Source: SZUA-117 sp964630795
Lineage (GTDB): Bacteria; Pseudomonadota; Gammaproteobacteria; Steroidobacterales; Woeseiaceae
NCBI GenBank assembly: GCA_964630795.1
Contig: CAZVWF010000010.1
Span: forward strand, 1-48,556
Direction of reading: 5' to 3'
DNA: 48,556 nucleotides
Positions within the stretch are counted from its first letter, which is position 1, and the number at the start of each line of letters is the position of its first letter. Below, in pieces: positions 24,521-32,088 of the stretch. The notes under the pieces are model-generated. The model did not search any database. It saw only the letters and a list, made by a program, of their open reading frames with translations, and was not told the DNA's origin. The position numbers and the translations under genes are program-made.

Positions 24521-26407
24521 CTAGACTTCCGCGAGATTGCCTTTCTGCTCAAGCCACTTTCGTCGGTCGCCCGAGCGTTTTTTTGCCAGCAGCATGTCCA
24601 TGAGTTGATCCGTTTTGTCGCTGGCGCTGACCGTCAACTGCACCAGTCGACGGGTGTCGCGGTTCATCGTCGTTTCCCGTAGCTGCGACGGGTTCATTTC
24701 ACCCAGTCCTTTAAAACGGGTAACCGTAACCTTGCCGCGCATCTTCTCTGTGCCGATACGATCGAGAATTCCCTGGCGCTCGGACTCATCCAGGGCGTAG
24801 AACACTTCCTTGCCGACATCGACGCGATAGAGCGGCGGCATTGCTACGTAAACGTGACCGGCAAGGACCAGTTCGCGGAAATGGCGCAGGAAGAGCGCGC
24901 ACAGCAACGTTGCGATGTGCAGGCCATCGGAGTCCGCATCAGCAAGGATGCAAATTTTGTGATAGCGCAAATGGTCAAGGTCCGCATTGCCCGGATCGAC
25001 ACCCAGCGCAACACTGATGTCGTGTACCTCCTGCGACCCGAGAATTTCGGCTGCGTCGACTTCCCATGTATTCAGGATTTTGCCGCGCAAAGGCATGATC
25101 GCCTGCGTATTCCGGTCTCGCGCCTGTTTGGCAGAACCGCCCGCGGAATCGCCCTCAACCAGGAAGATCTCGCACAACTCCGGTTCCTGTGAGGTGCAAT
25201 CGGCCAGTTTGCCGGGCAGTGCCGGACCGGTGACGACCTTCTTGCGCACCACCTTCCTGGCGGCCTTCAGGCGTTTCTGCGCCTTGGTAATTGCAAGCTG
25301 CGCAATGACGTCCCCGGTTTCGGGGTGCTGATTCAGCCAAAGCGCAAAACTGTCCTTGATCACACCCGATACAAAGGCCGCTGATTCGCGCGAGGACAGG
25401 CGCTCCTTGGTCTGGCCGGAGAACTGCGGGTCCTCGAGTTTCGCACTGAGAACAAAGTTGAGGCCGTCCCAGACATCCTCGGGTGCAATCTGAACGCCCC
25501 GTGGCAACAGGTTCCGGAAGTCACAGAACTCCCGTATTGCATTCGTCAGGCCGGTGCGGAATCCGTTGACATGGGTACCGCCCTGCGGCGTTGGCACCAG
25601 ATTCACGTAACTCTCTGTGGTGCCCTGTGTGCCATCGGCGTGCCAGGCGAGCGCCCAGTCCACAGCCTCATGCTCACCCGCCAGCAACCCCGCGAACGGT
25701 TCGGCGGGCAAGTGCTCGCCCTTACCCATCGCTTCCTTGAGATACTCCTCAAGTCCACCCGTGTAGAGCCACTCAATACGTTCTTTCGGTTTCGCGACCT
25801 TGAGCCGGACCGTCAATCCGGGACAAAGCACAGCTTTGGCCTTAAGGGCATGCTTCAGCTTCGGCACCGATATCCTGGCTGAATCGAAATACTTCGGGTC
25901 AGGCCAGAAGCGAATCGTCGTCCCGGTATTGGCCTTGCCGACCTTGCCAACAACTTCGAGCTTGCCGCGCTTTTTGCCGCCGGCAAAACTCAGGTTGTAT
26001 TCCCTGGCATCACGCCGAATCCATACCTCGAGATTCTTCGACAGCGCATTGACGACCGATACACCCACACCGTGCAATCCGCCGGAATACTGGTAATTGT
26101 CCTTGTTGAATTTGCCGCCCGCGTGCAGCCGCGTCAGGATAAGTTCAACGCCGGGAATCTTTTCCTTCGGGTGTTTGTCGACGGGCATACCGCGTCCGTC
26201 GTCCTGAACCTCGATCGAACCGTCGGCATGCAAGGTCACCTCGATCTTCTTGCAATGACCGGCGAGCGCCTCGTCGACACTGTTGTCGATAACTTCGTGC
26301 GCCAAATGGTTTGGCCGGGACGTGTCTGTGTACATGCCCGGTCTGCGCCGCACAGGCTCGAGGCCACTCAAGACCTCGATGTCGGCCGCATCGTATCGTT
26401 TGCTCAC
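24521..26407 (-). CDS. parE: DNA topoisomerase IV subunit B
   Basis: ATPase subunit of topoisomerase IV. I use the GTG at 26407, giving 628 residues (SKRYDAADIEVL), because this aligns with the E. coli start (MTQTYNADAIEVL, 630 residues); an upstream ATG at 26485 would add 26 residues with no family match and run into the preceding terminator region. GHKL ATPase motifs: EVIDNSVDEAL, DDGRGMP and GGLHGVG. TOPRIM motifs: EGDSAGG and the DADSDGLHI metal site. The pair parE-parC stands as a unit, separated from the upstream DUF3501 gene by an intrinsic terminator. Confidence 0.96.
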   Translation of the reverse strand: MSKRYDAADIEVLSGLEPVRRRPGMYTDTSRPNHLAHEVIDNSVDEALAGHCKKIEVTLHADGSIEVQDDGRGMPVDKHPKEKIPGVELILTRLHAGGKFNKDNYQYSGGLHGVGVSVVNALSKNLEVWIRRDAREYNLSFAGGKKRGKLEVVGKVGKANTGTTIRFWPDPKYFDSARISVPKLKHALKAKAVLCPGLTVRLKVAKPKERIEWLYTGGLEEYLKEAMGKGEHLPAEPFAGLLAGEHEAVDWALAWHADGTQGTTESYVNLVPTPQGGTHVNGFRTGLTNAIREFCDFRNLLPRGVQIAPEDVWDGLNFVLSAKLEDPQFSGQTKERLSSRESAAFVSGVIKDSFALWLNQHPETGDVIAQLAITKAQKRLKAARKVVRKKVVTGPALPGKLADCTSQEPELCEIFLVEGDSAGGSAKQARDRNTQAIMPLRGKILNTWEVDAAEILGSQEVHDISVALGVDPGNADLDHLRYHKICILADADSDGLHIATLLCALFLRHFRELVLAGHVYVAMPPLYRVDVGKEVFYALDESERQGILDRIGTEKMRGKVTVTRFKGLGEMNPSQLRETTMNRDTRRLVQLTVSASDKTDQLMDMLLAKKRSGDRRKWLEQKGNLAEV

Positions 26408-26483
26408 TATTCGATTTGCCCCAAGCGAGATAGTGGTTGATTTGCGTGGGGATTCTAGCGCGATTTGACGGACGCGTCTCGGC

Positions 26484-26510
26484 AAAAAACGTCACCGCCC
26501 CACGGTGACG
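26484..26510 (-). terminator. Intrinsic terminator after the DUF3501 gene
   Basis: Minus-strand transcript: an 8-bp perfect stem, CGTCACCG (26503-26510 side) with CGGTGACG (26490-26497 side), a five-base loop at 26498-26502, then GTTTTTTGCC with six U residues from 26489 to 26484. It lies nine bases after the DUF3501 stop and ends the rubrerythrin module before parE. Confidence 0.8.
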
Positions 26511-26518
26511 AAGAAAGA

Positions 26519-27103
26519 TCAGTCGAGGTCTTTCAACAATGCCGCGCGAACATTTTCTGCAACCGGGAGAATTTCCACCCGATAGACCTCGTGATCGATA
26601 CCCGCTGCCAGCGGTGCCCCGTCTTTGAGCGCCTGCACATCCCCGGCACTTAACTCAAAACGAAGGAAATGGACGGCCGAGGTCTTGTCGTCATCTGCGC
26701 GTTCGAGGTCTTCATCGGCAATGGGTGCAATTCGTTCGCCGTCGCCAACCTGCAACCAGACCTTGTCTTCGATCCCGACCAGCCTGGCGAGCATTGCCTT
26801 GCGCTCCTCAACGTCCGGAAACTCGACCATGAAGGTCGCCTTCCAGTTGCTGCCGTCGGGAATCAGTGGATTGTAGGCATCCAGTTCCTCCTGGATGCCC
26901 TCGGCTTCGAAGATGCGCTCGATCCGCAGCATCTCCTGCACCTGGTATTGCATGGTCATGCTGTCTTCGAAATAGAGGGTCGCATTGGTGCCCAGTTCGA
27001 GACGACGATCGCGCTTGTGCGCCATGACCGCCTGACGAAACTCGTCACGTTTCTCTGAATACTGCTCGAGACTCAACAGCGTTTCCCGGGATAGTTTTTG
27101 CAT
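26519..27103 (-). CDS. DUF3501 family protein
   Basis: Cytosolic protein of 194 residues matching the uncharacterised DUF3501 family; no signal peptide, membrane segment or cysteine cluster is seen. Conserved-looking features are RRLELGTNATLYFEDSMTM (33-51), YQVQEMLRIERIF and the FLRFEL stretch near 145. The sequence is rich in Glu and Asp. It starts one base after the stop of the iron-sulfur protein gene, so the two are almost certainly cotranscribed and perhaps coupled. From memory, DUF3501 genes often sit beside rubrerythrin and CCG-domain iron-sulfur genes in proteobacteria, which suggests a shared role in peroxide or iron-sulfur biology. No biochemical function is known to me. Confidence 0.88.
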   Translation of the reverse strand: MQKLSRETLLSLEQYSEKRDEFRQAVMAHKRDRRLELGTNATLYFEDSMTMQYQVQEMLRIERIFEAEGIQEELDAYNPLIPDGSNWKATFMVEFPDVEERKAMLARLVGIEDKVWLQVGDGERIAPIADEDLERADDDKTSAVHFLRFELSAGDVQALKDGAPLAAGIDHEVYRVEILPVAENVRAALLKDLD

Positions 27104-27104
27104 G

Positions 27105-28442
27105 TCAGATTCCGTAGGCGCGACGCAACAGGCTCAATGGATTGCCGGCATCCTGATCGTCCAGGCCACCCGCGATCTGGACTGCCGCCATCGGGCAATC
27201 ACTCACAAAGTGATCGGACTGGCCTTTCTTGACCTTGCTAATGACGGGTCGCGCTATCTTTTTCGAAATGGCGTGGGTGTCCTTTTTGACGGCATAGGTC
27301 CCGTCATGACCGGAACAACGTTCAATCGCATCAACCTCGGTATCCGGCACCAGCTGCAGAATATCCCGGGTCTTCAACCCGATGTTCTGCACCCTGAGGT
27401 GACACGGAACCTGGTAGGCCACCTTGCCCAGCGAGTTCTTGAACGAGGTATTCAACTTGCCCGCCTTGTGGCGCAAGGCGAGGTATTCGAATGGATCGAA
27501 GGATGCGTCCCGGACCTTGATGACGTCGGGTTCGTCGGGAAACAGTAACGGCAATTCCTGTTTGAACATCAGGGTGCAGGACGGCACCGGCGTCACAATA
27601 TCCCATCCGGCTTCGACCATGCGGGCCAATTCCGGGATGTTTGCTTCCCTGGCTTTTTGTACCGCGTCCAGGTCACCGAGCTCCAGTTTCGGCATGCCAC
27701 AGCAGACTTCCTGGCTGACCAGTTCCACCTGGATATCGTTGTGTTGAAAAACCGCAACGAGATCCTCGACCATTTCCGGCAGGTTGTAATTGCCATAGCA
27801 GGTCGTGAACAAGGCAACCTTGCCAGTGGTTTGCTCCGTTGTTTCAGCCTCAGCACCCGCGGCGAGACCGGACAGGCGTTTCCGTGCCGTTCTGGAATGA
27901 TAGGTGGGTACCGGTGCATCGCGATGCACGCCAATCATGGATTCGATAACACGGCGCCCCGCCCCGCTTCTATTAATGGCGTTAACGGCCTGGCTCACAA
28001 CAGGAATGCCGGCGATGCGACCAACCGTATCCGTCGATGTCATCAGCCGCTCGCCACCGGGCGCTCCCTGGCTCTTGAAGCGCTGTGCCTTAGCGCGAAG
28101 CATCAGGTGCGGGAAGTCGACGTTCCATTCATGCGGCGGGACGTAGGGACACTTCGTCATGTAGCACATGTCGCAGAGGTAACAGTGATCGACCACATCC
28201 CAGTAGGCCGACTTGGGCACGGTATCAAGCTCCATGCTCTCGGATTCGTCGACCGCATCGAACAGGGTCGGGAATGCGTGACACAGGTTGAAGCAACGAC
28301 GACAGCCGTGACAGATATCGAACACGCGTTCGAGCTCCGTCATCAATGAGGATTCGTCGTAAAACGCGTCCGATTGCCAGTCAACGGGATGACGCGTCGG
28401 CGCTTCGAGGCTGCCCTCGCGCTTGTCAGTGGGGGTTGCCAT
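27105..28442 (-). CDS. GlpC/HdrB-like iron-sulfur oxidoreductase with CCG domain
   Basis: Soluble 445-residue protein with two [4Fe-4S] ferredoxin-type sites, Cys44-X2-Cys47-X2-Cys50-X3-Cys54 and Cys87-X2-Cys90-X2-Cys93-X4-Cys98, followed by two cysteine-rich (CCG-type) halves: VCCGMPKLELGD near 265 and CHLRVQ...RCSGHDG further on. The layout is that of GlpC and heterodisulfide-reductase-related proteins, which pass electrons between a flavoprotein and quinone or disulfide. No GlpA/GlpB or flavin partner is adjacent, so the partner is unknown. The open frame starts at 28481, but its first 13 codons coincide with a terminator-like hairpin; I therefore choose the ATG at 28442. It lies between rubrerythrin and DUF3501 genes on the same strand. 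Confidence 0.9.
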   Translation of the reverse strand: MATPTDKREGSLEAPTRHPVDWQSDAFYDESSLMTELERVFDICHGCRRCFNLCHAFPTLFDAVDESESMELDTVPKSAYWDVVDHCYLCDMCYMTKCPYVPPHEWNVDFPHLMLRAKAQRFKSQGAPGGERLMTSTDTVGRIAGIPVVSQAVNAINRSGAGRRVIESMIGVHRDAPVPTYHSRTARKRLSGLAAGAEAETTEQTTGKVALFTTCYGNYNLPEMVEDLVAVFQHNDIQVELVSQEVCCGMPKLELGDLDAVQKAREANIPELARMVEAGWDIVTPVPSCTLMFKQELPLLFPDEPDVIKVRDASFDPFEYLALRHKAGKLNTSFKNSLGKVAYQVPCHLRVQNIGLKTRDILQLVPDTEVDAIERCSGHDGTYAVKKDTHAISKKIARPVISKVKKGQSDHFVSDCPMAAVQIAGGLDDQDAGNPLSLLRRAYGI

Positions 28443-28450
28443 GCTGGTGG

Positions 28451-28475
28451 AAAAGGCCGGGCTGTGCCCGGCCTT
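28451..28475 (-). terminator. Hairpin with U-run between rubrerythrin and iron-sulfur genes
   Basis: Minus strand: AAGGCCGGG (28475-28467) pairs perfectly with CCCGGCCTT (28461-28453) around a five-base loop, followed by two more U residues (four in all). It starts six bases after the rubrerythrin stop and ends nine bases before the downstream ATG. It looks like a partial terminator or attenuator inside the operon, expected to lower expression of the two downstream genes relative to rubrerythrin. Confidence 0.7.
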
Positions 28476-28480
28476 ACGCA

Positions 28481-28900
28481 TTAGTCGTCCAGCGAGTCCA
28501 GCGCTTTCTGGAAGCGGTTGGCATGTGAGCGCTCGGCTTTGGCCAGCGTCTCGAACCAGTCGGCGATTTCGTCGAAATCCTCGTCCCTGGCCGTCTTTGC
28601 CATACCTGGATACATGTCCGTGTATTCATGCGTTTCGCCGGCGATTGCGGCGGCAAGATTTTCAGAGGTCGACCCGATCGGCAGGCCTGTCGCGGGATCG
28701 CCTGTCTCTTCAAGATATTCGAGGTGGCCGTGCGCATGGCCGGTTTCACCTTCGGCGGTGGATCTGAAAACGGCTGCAACGTCGTTGTAACCCTCTACGT
28801 CTGCCTTGGCAGCAAAATACAGGTAGCGACGATTAGCCTGGGATTCTCCGGCAAATGCTTCTTTGAGATTGTTTTCAGTCTGTGAACCTTTCAATGACAT
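28481..28900 (-). CDS. Rubrerythrin family protein (ferritin-like domain only)
   Basis: Four-helix di-iron protein of 139 residues. Rubrerythrins reduce hydrogen peroxide. The iron-binding pattern is visible: Glu19 in GESQANRRYLYFA, Glu52-X2-His55 in GETGH, Glu89/Glu92 in GETHEY and Glu123-X2-His126 in ERSH. The C-terminal rubredoxin domain of classical rubrerythrin is absent, so an external electron donor is required; the neighbouring iron-sulfur protein is a candidate by position. GAGAGGA lies eight bases before the ATG. Upstream are a sigma-70 promoter and a palindrome. First gene of the three-gene module. Confidence 0.93.
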   Translation of the reverse strand: MSLKGSQTENNLKEAFAGESQANRRYLYFAAKADVEGYNDVAAVFRSTAEGETGHAHGHLEYLEETGDPATGLPIGSTSENLAAAIAGETHEYTDMYPGMAKTARDEDFDEIADWFETLAKAERSHANRFQKALDSLDD

Positions 28901-28932
28901 TATGATTCCTCTCGATACTGGTGTTTCGACTA

Positions 28933-28949
28933 TTTAGAACAGGTCTAAA
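28933..28949 (-). promoter_or_regulatory. Palindromic operator candidate downstream of the rubrerythrin promoter
   Basis: TTTAGAACAGGTCTAAA is a 6-5-6 inverted repeat, or TTAGAAC-A-GGTCTAA as a 7-1-7 form with one mismatched pair. It begins nine bases downstream of the -10 box of the rubrerythrin promoter, so it covers roughly +3 to +19, where a bound repressor would block initiation. The 7-1-7 geometry is that of Fur/PerR-type sites, but the regulator is not encoded nearby and the assignment is inference. Confidence 0.55.
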
Positions 28950-28958
28950 CCTATCCGC

Positions 28959-28987
28959 ACTCTATGCCCGCAATACTTCAATGTCAA
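28959..28987 (-). promoter_or_regulatory. Sigma-70 promoter of the rubrerythrin module
   Basis: Minus strand: a perfect -35 TTGACA (28982-28987), 17-base spacer, and -10 TAGAGT (28959-28964, four of six). The start codon of the rubrerythrin gene is 58 bases downstream of the -10. The site is back-to-back with the xseB promoter, with 13 bases between the two -35 boxes. Confidence 0.65.
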
Positions 28988-29000
28988 CGCGCATCTGACA

Positions 29001-29029
29001 TTGACGCATTTTCAATGCCGCGGTAGCGT
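29001..29029 (+). promoter_or_regulatory. Candidate sigma-70 promoter for xseB
   Basis: TTGACG (29001-29006) and TAGCGT (29024-29029) are separated by 17 bases, and the xseB ATG is 30 bases further on, with AGGA in between. The -35 is near-consensus; the -10 matches at three of six positions. Confidence 0.45.
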
Positions 29030-29059
29030 ACCCTCTGAAATCGGGCAGGAAAACACGTA

Positions 29060-29299
29060 ATGGCCGCAAAAAAAACCTTCAACCTGGAAAAATCCCTCAC
29101 TGACTTAGAGGCACTCGTCGAAGAACTGGAAAGCGGCGACCTGCCGCTCGACAAGGCCATGAAAAAATTCGAGGAAGGCATCAAATTGACGCGCGGTTGC
29201 CAGGCCGCCCTGAAGGAAGCCGAGCAAAAGGTGGAAATCCTTATGAAGACGGCCGGTGGCGAAGAATCGCTCGAGACTTTCGACGCAGACGGCAGCTAG
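29060..29299 (+). CDS. xseB: Exodeoxyribonuclease VII small subunit
   Basis: Small subunit of exonuclease VII, which degrades single-stranded DNA with XseA. The 79 residues show the family's two-helix pattern: FNLEKSLTDLEALVEELESGDLPLDKAMKKFEEG (positions 7-40, given here only by its ends in the sequence: FNLEKSLTDLEALVEEL to KKFEEG) then GIKLTRGCQAALKEAEQKVE. Usually xseB is followed by ispA and dxs; here it stands alone, with a hairpin about 100 bases downstream. XseA is not in the window. Confidence 0.95.
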   Translation: MAAKKTFNLEKSLTDLEALVEELESGDLPLDKAMKKFEEGIKLTRGCQAALKEAEQKVEILMKTAGGEESLETFDADGS

Positions 29300-29402
29300 G
29301 ACGACCGGAACGCTGGCCGCCCATGCACCTGGCGAGAAGATCATCCCAAAAGCCGGGTAGAACGGCTGTTGTATTGTCGCTGCTGCAACAGGTCCTGATG
29401 GC

Positions 29403-29437
29403 GACATTGTCAGCACTTCTGACGATGTCCTGATTTT
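29403..29437 (+). terminator. Hairpin downstream of xseB
   Basis: GACATTGTCAG (29403-29413) pairs with CTGACGATGTC (29419-29429) over 11 bp with one G-U pair and a five-base loop, followed by CTGATTTTCC. The U-run is short and starts five bases after the stem, so termination may be weak. The rest of the 247 bases between xseB and feoB holds no gene that I can support. Confidence 0.5.
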
Positions 29438-29546
29438 CCGGGTACCGGCAGCAACGATAAGATCTATTTTGCCGGGGACTTACGACTATTACTGGAAAAT
29501 CTCGAACCTGCCCCAGCGGAAACCATGCCGACCCGCCGGTCGTGAC

Positions 29547-31733
29547 TCAACTACCGAGCTGAAAGACGAGCAAGGCGCCAAGATATCCCAGCGCCGTCAT
29601 GTAGCCCCACGCAAATAGCGGCCAGCCCCAACCATTCGTTTCCCGCCTGATCACGGCAATCGTTGCTGCGCATTGCAGGCAAAATGCATAGAAGATCATC
29701 AGGCCGATGACCATCGGCAACGTGAACACCGGACTGCCGTCGGTATGCCTCGCCGACATCAATCGCACGGTCAGCGTCGATCCATCCGCCTCGTCGCCGA
29801 CGGCGTAAACCGTGCCGAGAACCGCGACCACTACTTCACGTGCCGGGAAACTCGCGATGACCGCAGCCGAGATTTTCCAGTCCCAGCCGAGTGGGCGGAA
29901 GATCGGCTCGATCGTCTTGCCCGCCCGGCCAATAAAACTCTGCTCCAGTTGCGCCGCAGCCTGCTCGTTCTCCAGTTGTAACAGTGCCAGGTCGAGTTCT
30001 TCGCCAGCCAGTCGATTGGAGAGCATTGCCGCCTGCTGCGAATACAGCTCGGAGACCGCTTCCGATCTCGGATAGTAAGCCAGCGCCCAGACCATCACTG
30101 CGACAGCAAAGATCACCGTGCCGGCCCGCTTCAGAAAGATCCGCACCCGGCTCCAGAGCTGCATCAATACAGTCTGCAGATTCGGTCGCCGGAATTCAGG
30201 CAGCATCAGGGCAAATGTCGGCTTGGGACCTTTCAATGCCGTTTTTCGCATCAGCAACGCCGTCAACATACCCGCAACGATGCCCAGCATGTAAAGGCCG
30301 AACAATACGATGCCCTGCAGGTTCAGGAAACCAACATCCCGGGCCGGCACGAAGGCCGCGATCAGCAGTGCATACACCGGCAGGCGCGCCGAACACGTCA
30401 TGAAAGGCGCCGCGAGGATCGTGGCGATGCGGTCCCGGCGATCGGGAATAACCCGGGTCGCCATGATGCTGGGCACGGCGCAGGCGAAACTCGATATCAT
30501 TGGAATAATCGACTGGCCCGAAAGGCCGACCGATCGCATCAGGCGATCCAGCAGGTAAGCCGCGCGGGCAAGATAGCCCGAGTCTTCCAGGAAAATAATA
30601 AACAGGAAAAGAATCAGAATCTGGGGCAGAAAGACGATGACACTGCCGACCCCTGCAACGACGCCATCAGCAAGAAAACTTCCCAGGGCACCATCACCGA
30701 AATTTGCGTGTATCGCTGCCCCGAGCCCCGCGGCACTGTTGTCGATCGCATCCATCAGTGGTGTTGCCCACGCAAACACGGCCTGGAACACGATTGCCAT
30801 CACGATAAAGAGGCCGATCGTTCCAGGCAGCGGCTTGTTCATGAAGGCGGCAAACCTGGAACCGAGTGTCGCCACCACCGGTGCCGATGATTGCACTTCG
30901 CTCATCACCTCGCGCACCCAGGCATAGCGGCGGCGCGCCTCGGCCGCCACCGGTGGCTCGCCGCCAAACGCCTGTGTGCGAGCCTCTGCCAGCTTCGTGA
31001 TGCCATCGTCACCCATGGACGCCGCAACCTCGCTTGCCAACGCGCTATCGGCATCGATCAGGGCGCGTTCGATCTCAAACCGACTGACGGTTTCCGGCAA
31101 ACACTGCTGTAATCCTGCAATGGCATCACCGAGTTCCCGCGACAAAGCCGGCGGCACCGGCGCAGTATCGTTCGCAAGCTTGCAGAGAGCCTCCAGCAGT
31201 TTCGGCACACCCTGCCCGGTCGGCGCAACCACAGAATAAACCGGCGTCCCGCCCAGGCGCTTGCTCAGGGCTTCGGTATCGATCTGAATGCCGGCGGCCT
31301 GTGCCGCATCGGTCATCGTCAGCGCGACCAGCACCGGCAACTCGAGTTCGAGGAGTTGCTGTACGAGATAGAGGCCCTGGTAAAGATGCGTTGCGTCGAC
31401 GACGGCGAGAATACCGCCAGGGCGATCCATGCGCTCTATGCGACCCAGTACGACATCCGCTGCGATGCGCTCTTCCAGTGAATGCGCTGAGAGTGAAAAC
31501 ATACCCGGCAGGTCGATGAGTTCGACACTTTGCTCGCCGGACATGGCCGTACCCGTATGCTTCTCGACCGTCACACCGGGATAGTTTCCGGTGCGCTGCC
31601 GCAAGCCGGTCAGCCGATTAAAGAGAGTGCTCTTCCCCGAGTTCGGATTACCGACAACCGCAATGCTGGCCGACGGTTGTCGGCGAACAGGTATCTGGTC
31701 GGCCGGTATTCGAGATTCTGCGGAGCTACTCAC
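29547..31733 (-). CDS. feoB: Ferrous iron transport protein B
   Basis: Inner-membrane Fe(II) transporter with an N-terminal GTPase-like domain. I use the GTG at 31733 (728 residues), which overlaps feoA by eight bases and puts the G1 motif GNPNSGKS at 28-35; the longer open frame upstream is feoA in another frame. G2 is TGNYPGVTVE, G3 is DLPG at 74-77. G4 reads Thr139-Met-Thr-Asp142 where E. coli has NMLD, a change at the Asn that contacts guanine. The membrane part has about ten segments, with the Gate motifs FACAVPSIMATRVI and SFPAREVVVAVLG, each with its conserved Cys or Ser/Pro context. No feoC follows. Fur-type regulation is indicated by a site upstream of feoA. Confidence 0.95.
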   Translation of the reverse strand: MSSSAESRIPADQIPVRRQPSASIAVVGNPNSGKSTLFNRLTGLRQRTGNYPGVTVEKHTGTAMSGEQSVELIDLPGMFSLSAHSLEERIAADVVLGRIERMDRPGGILAVVDATHLYQGLYLVQQLLELELPVLVALTMTDAAQAAGIQIDTEALSKRLGGTPVYSVVAPTGQGVPKLLEALCKLANDTAPVPPALSRELGDAIAGLQQCLPETVSRFEIERALIDADSALASEVAASMGDDGITKLAEARTQAFGGEPPVAAEARRRYAWVREVMSEVQSSAPVVATLGSRFAAFMNKPLPGTIGLFIVMAIVFQAVFAWATPLMDAIDNSAAGLGAAIHANFGDGALGSFLADGVVAGVGSVIVFLPQILILFLFIIFLEDSGYLARAAYLLDRLMRSVGLSGQSIIPMISSFACAVPSIMATRVIPDRRDRIATILAAPFMTCSARLPVYALLIAAFVPARDVGFLNLQGIVLFGLYMLGIVAGMLTALLMRKTALKGPKPTFALMLPEFRRPNLQTVLMQLWSRVRIFLKRAGTVIFAVAVMVWALAYYPRSEAVSELYSQQAAMLSNRLAGEELDLALLQLENEQAAAQLEQSFIGRAGKTIEPIFRPLGWDWKISAAVIASFPAREVVVAVLGTVYAVGDEADGSTLTVRLMSARHTDGSPVFTLPMVIGLMIFYAFCLQCAATIAVIRRETNGWGWPLFAWGYMTALGYLGALLVFQLGS

Positions 31734-31962
31734 CGGACCCGGATGGTGATACGCCGAAATACTGCGCCTGCTCGCGACGCAACGAGATCGCATTACCGAA
31801 AAGTCGGAATTCGATCGGGTCGCCGCCGATTGCTGAACTGGCCAGTTCGATTTCAGCGCCCTCGACGAGACCAAGCACCATCAGGCGCTGTACTTCCGGA
31901 TGGGTTGCATCGACATCATCGATGACGTACTTCCGGCCTCTTTCCAGGGATGAGAGTGTCAC
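31726..31962 (-). CDS. feoA: Ferrous iron transport protein A
   Basis: Small cytosolic SH3-like protein needed for FeoB activity. With the GTG at 31962 it has 78 residues (TLSSLERGRKYVIDDV), the usual FeoA length; the open frame extends to 32025 but that part overlaps the promoter and Fur box. The LMVLGLVEGAEIEL and FGNAISLRREQA stretches are typical. GGCGGAA lies about nine bases before the GTG. Overlaps feoB by eight bases. Confidence 0.92.
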   Translation of the reverse strand: MTLSSLERGRKYVIDDVDATHPEVQRLMVLGLVEGAEIELASSAIGGDPIEFRLFGNAISLRREQAQYFGVSPSGSGE

Positions 31963-32009
31963 GTGACGATTCCGCCGGTTGGTATAACGGGCGGTCAAGT
32001 GTACAGAAA

Positions 32010-32024
32010 TGAGAATGATTCGCA
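32010..32024 (-). promoter_or_regulatory. Fur box upstream of feoAB
   Basis: TGAGAATGATTCGCA is a 7-1-7 inverted repeat with one mismatch, close to the classical Fur core (GAATGATTC). It lies 48 bases before the feoA GTG and between a possible -35 (TTGCGA) and -10 (TACACT) on the minus strand, spaced by 16 bases. Binding by Fe(II)-Fur would repress feoAB when iron is plentiful. Confidence 0.75.
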
Positions 32025-32088
32025 ATAAAGGTTTGTACGTAGCGAACCGGGGGTTTCGGCATTGATTTACAGCCTTGCGACTGATGGA

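Noticed and set aside
23684..24682. 332-codon plus-strand frame across parC and parE
   Set aside because: Antisense to the conserved ParC ATP-independent core and ParE C-terminus; no motifs.
27657..28349. 230-codon plus-strand frame antisense to the iron-sulfur protein
   Set aside because: The minus-strand frame carries the full cysteine pattern; this one is a shadow.
29300..29546. Possible small RNA or peptide between xseB and feoB
   Set aside because: Only a terminator-like hairpin is visible; the 78-codon frame there overlaps xseB and has no support.
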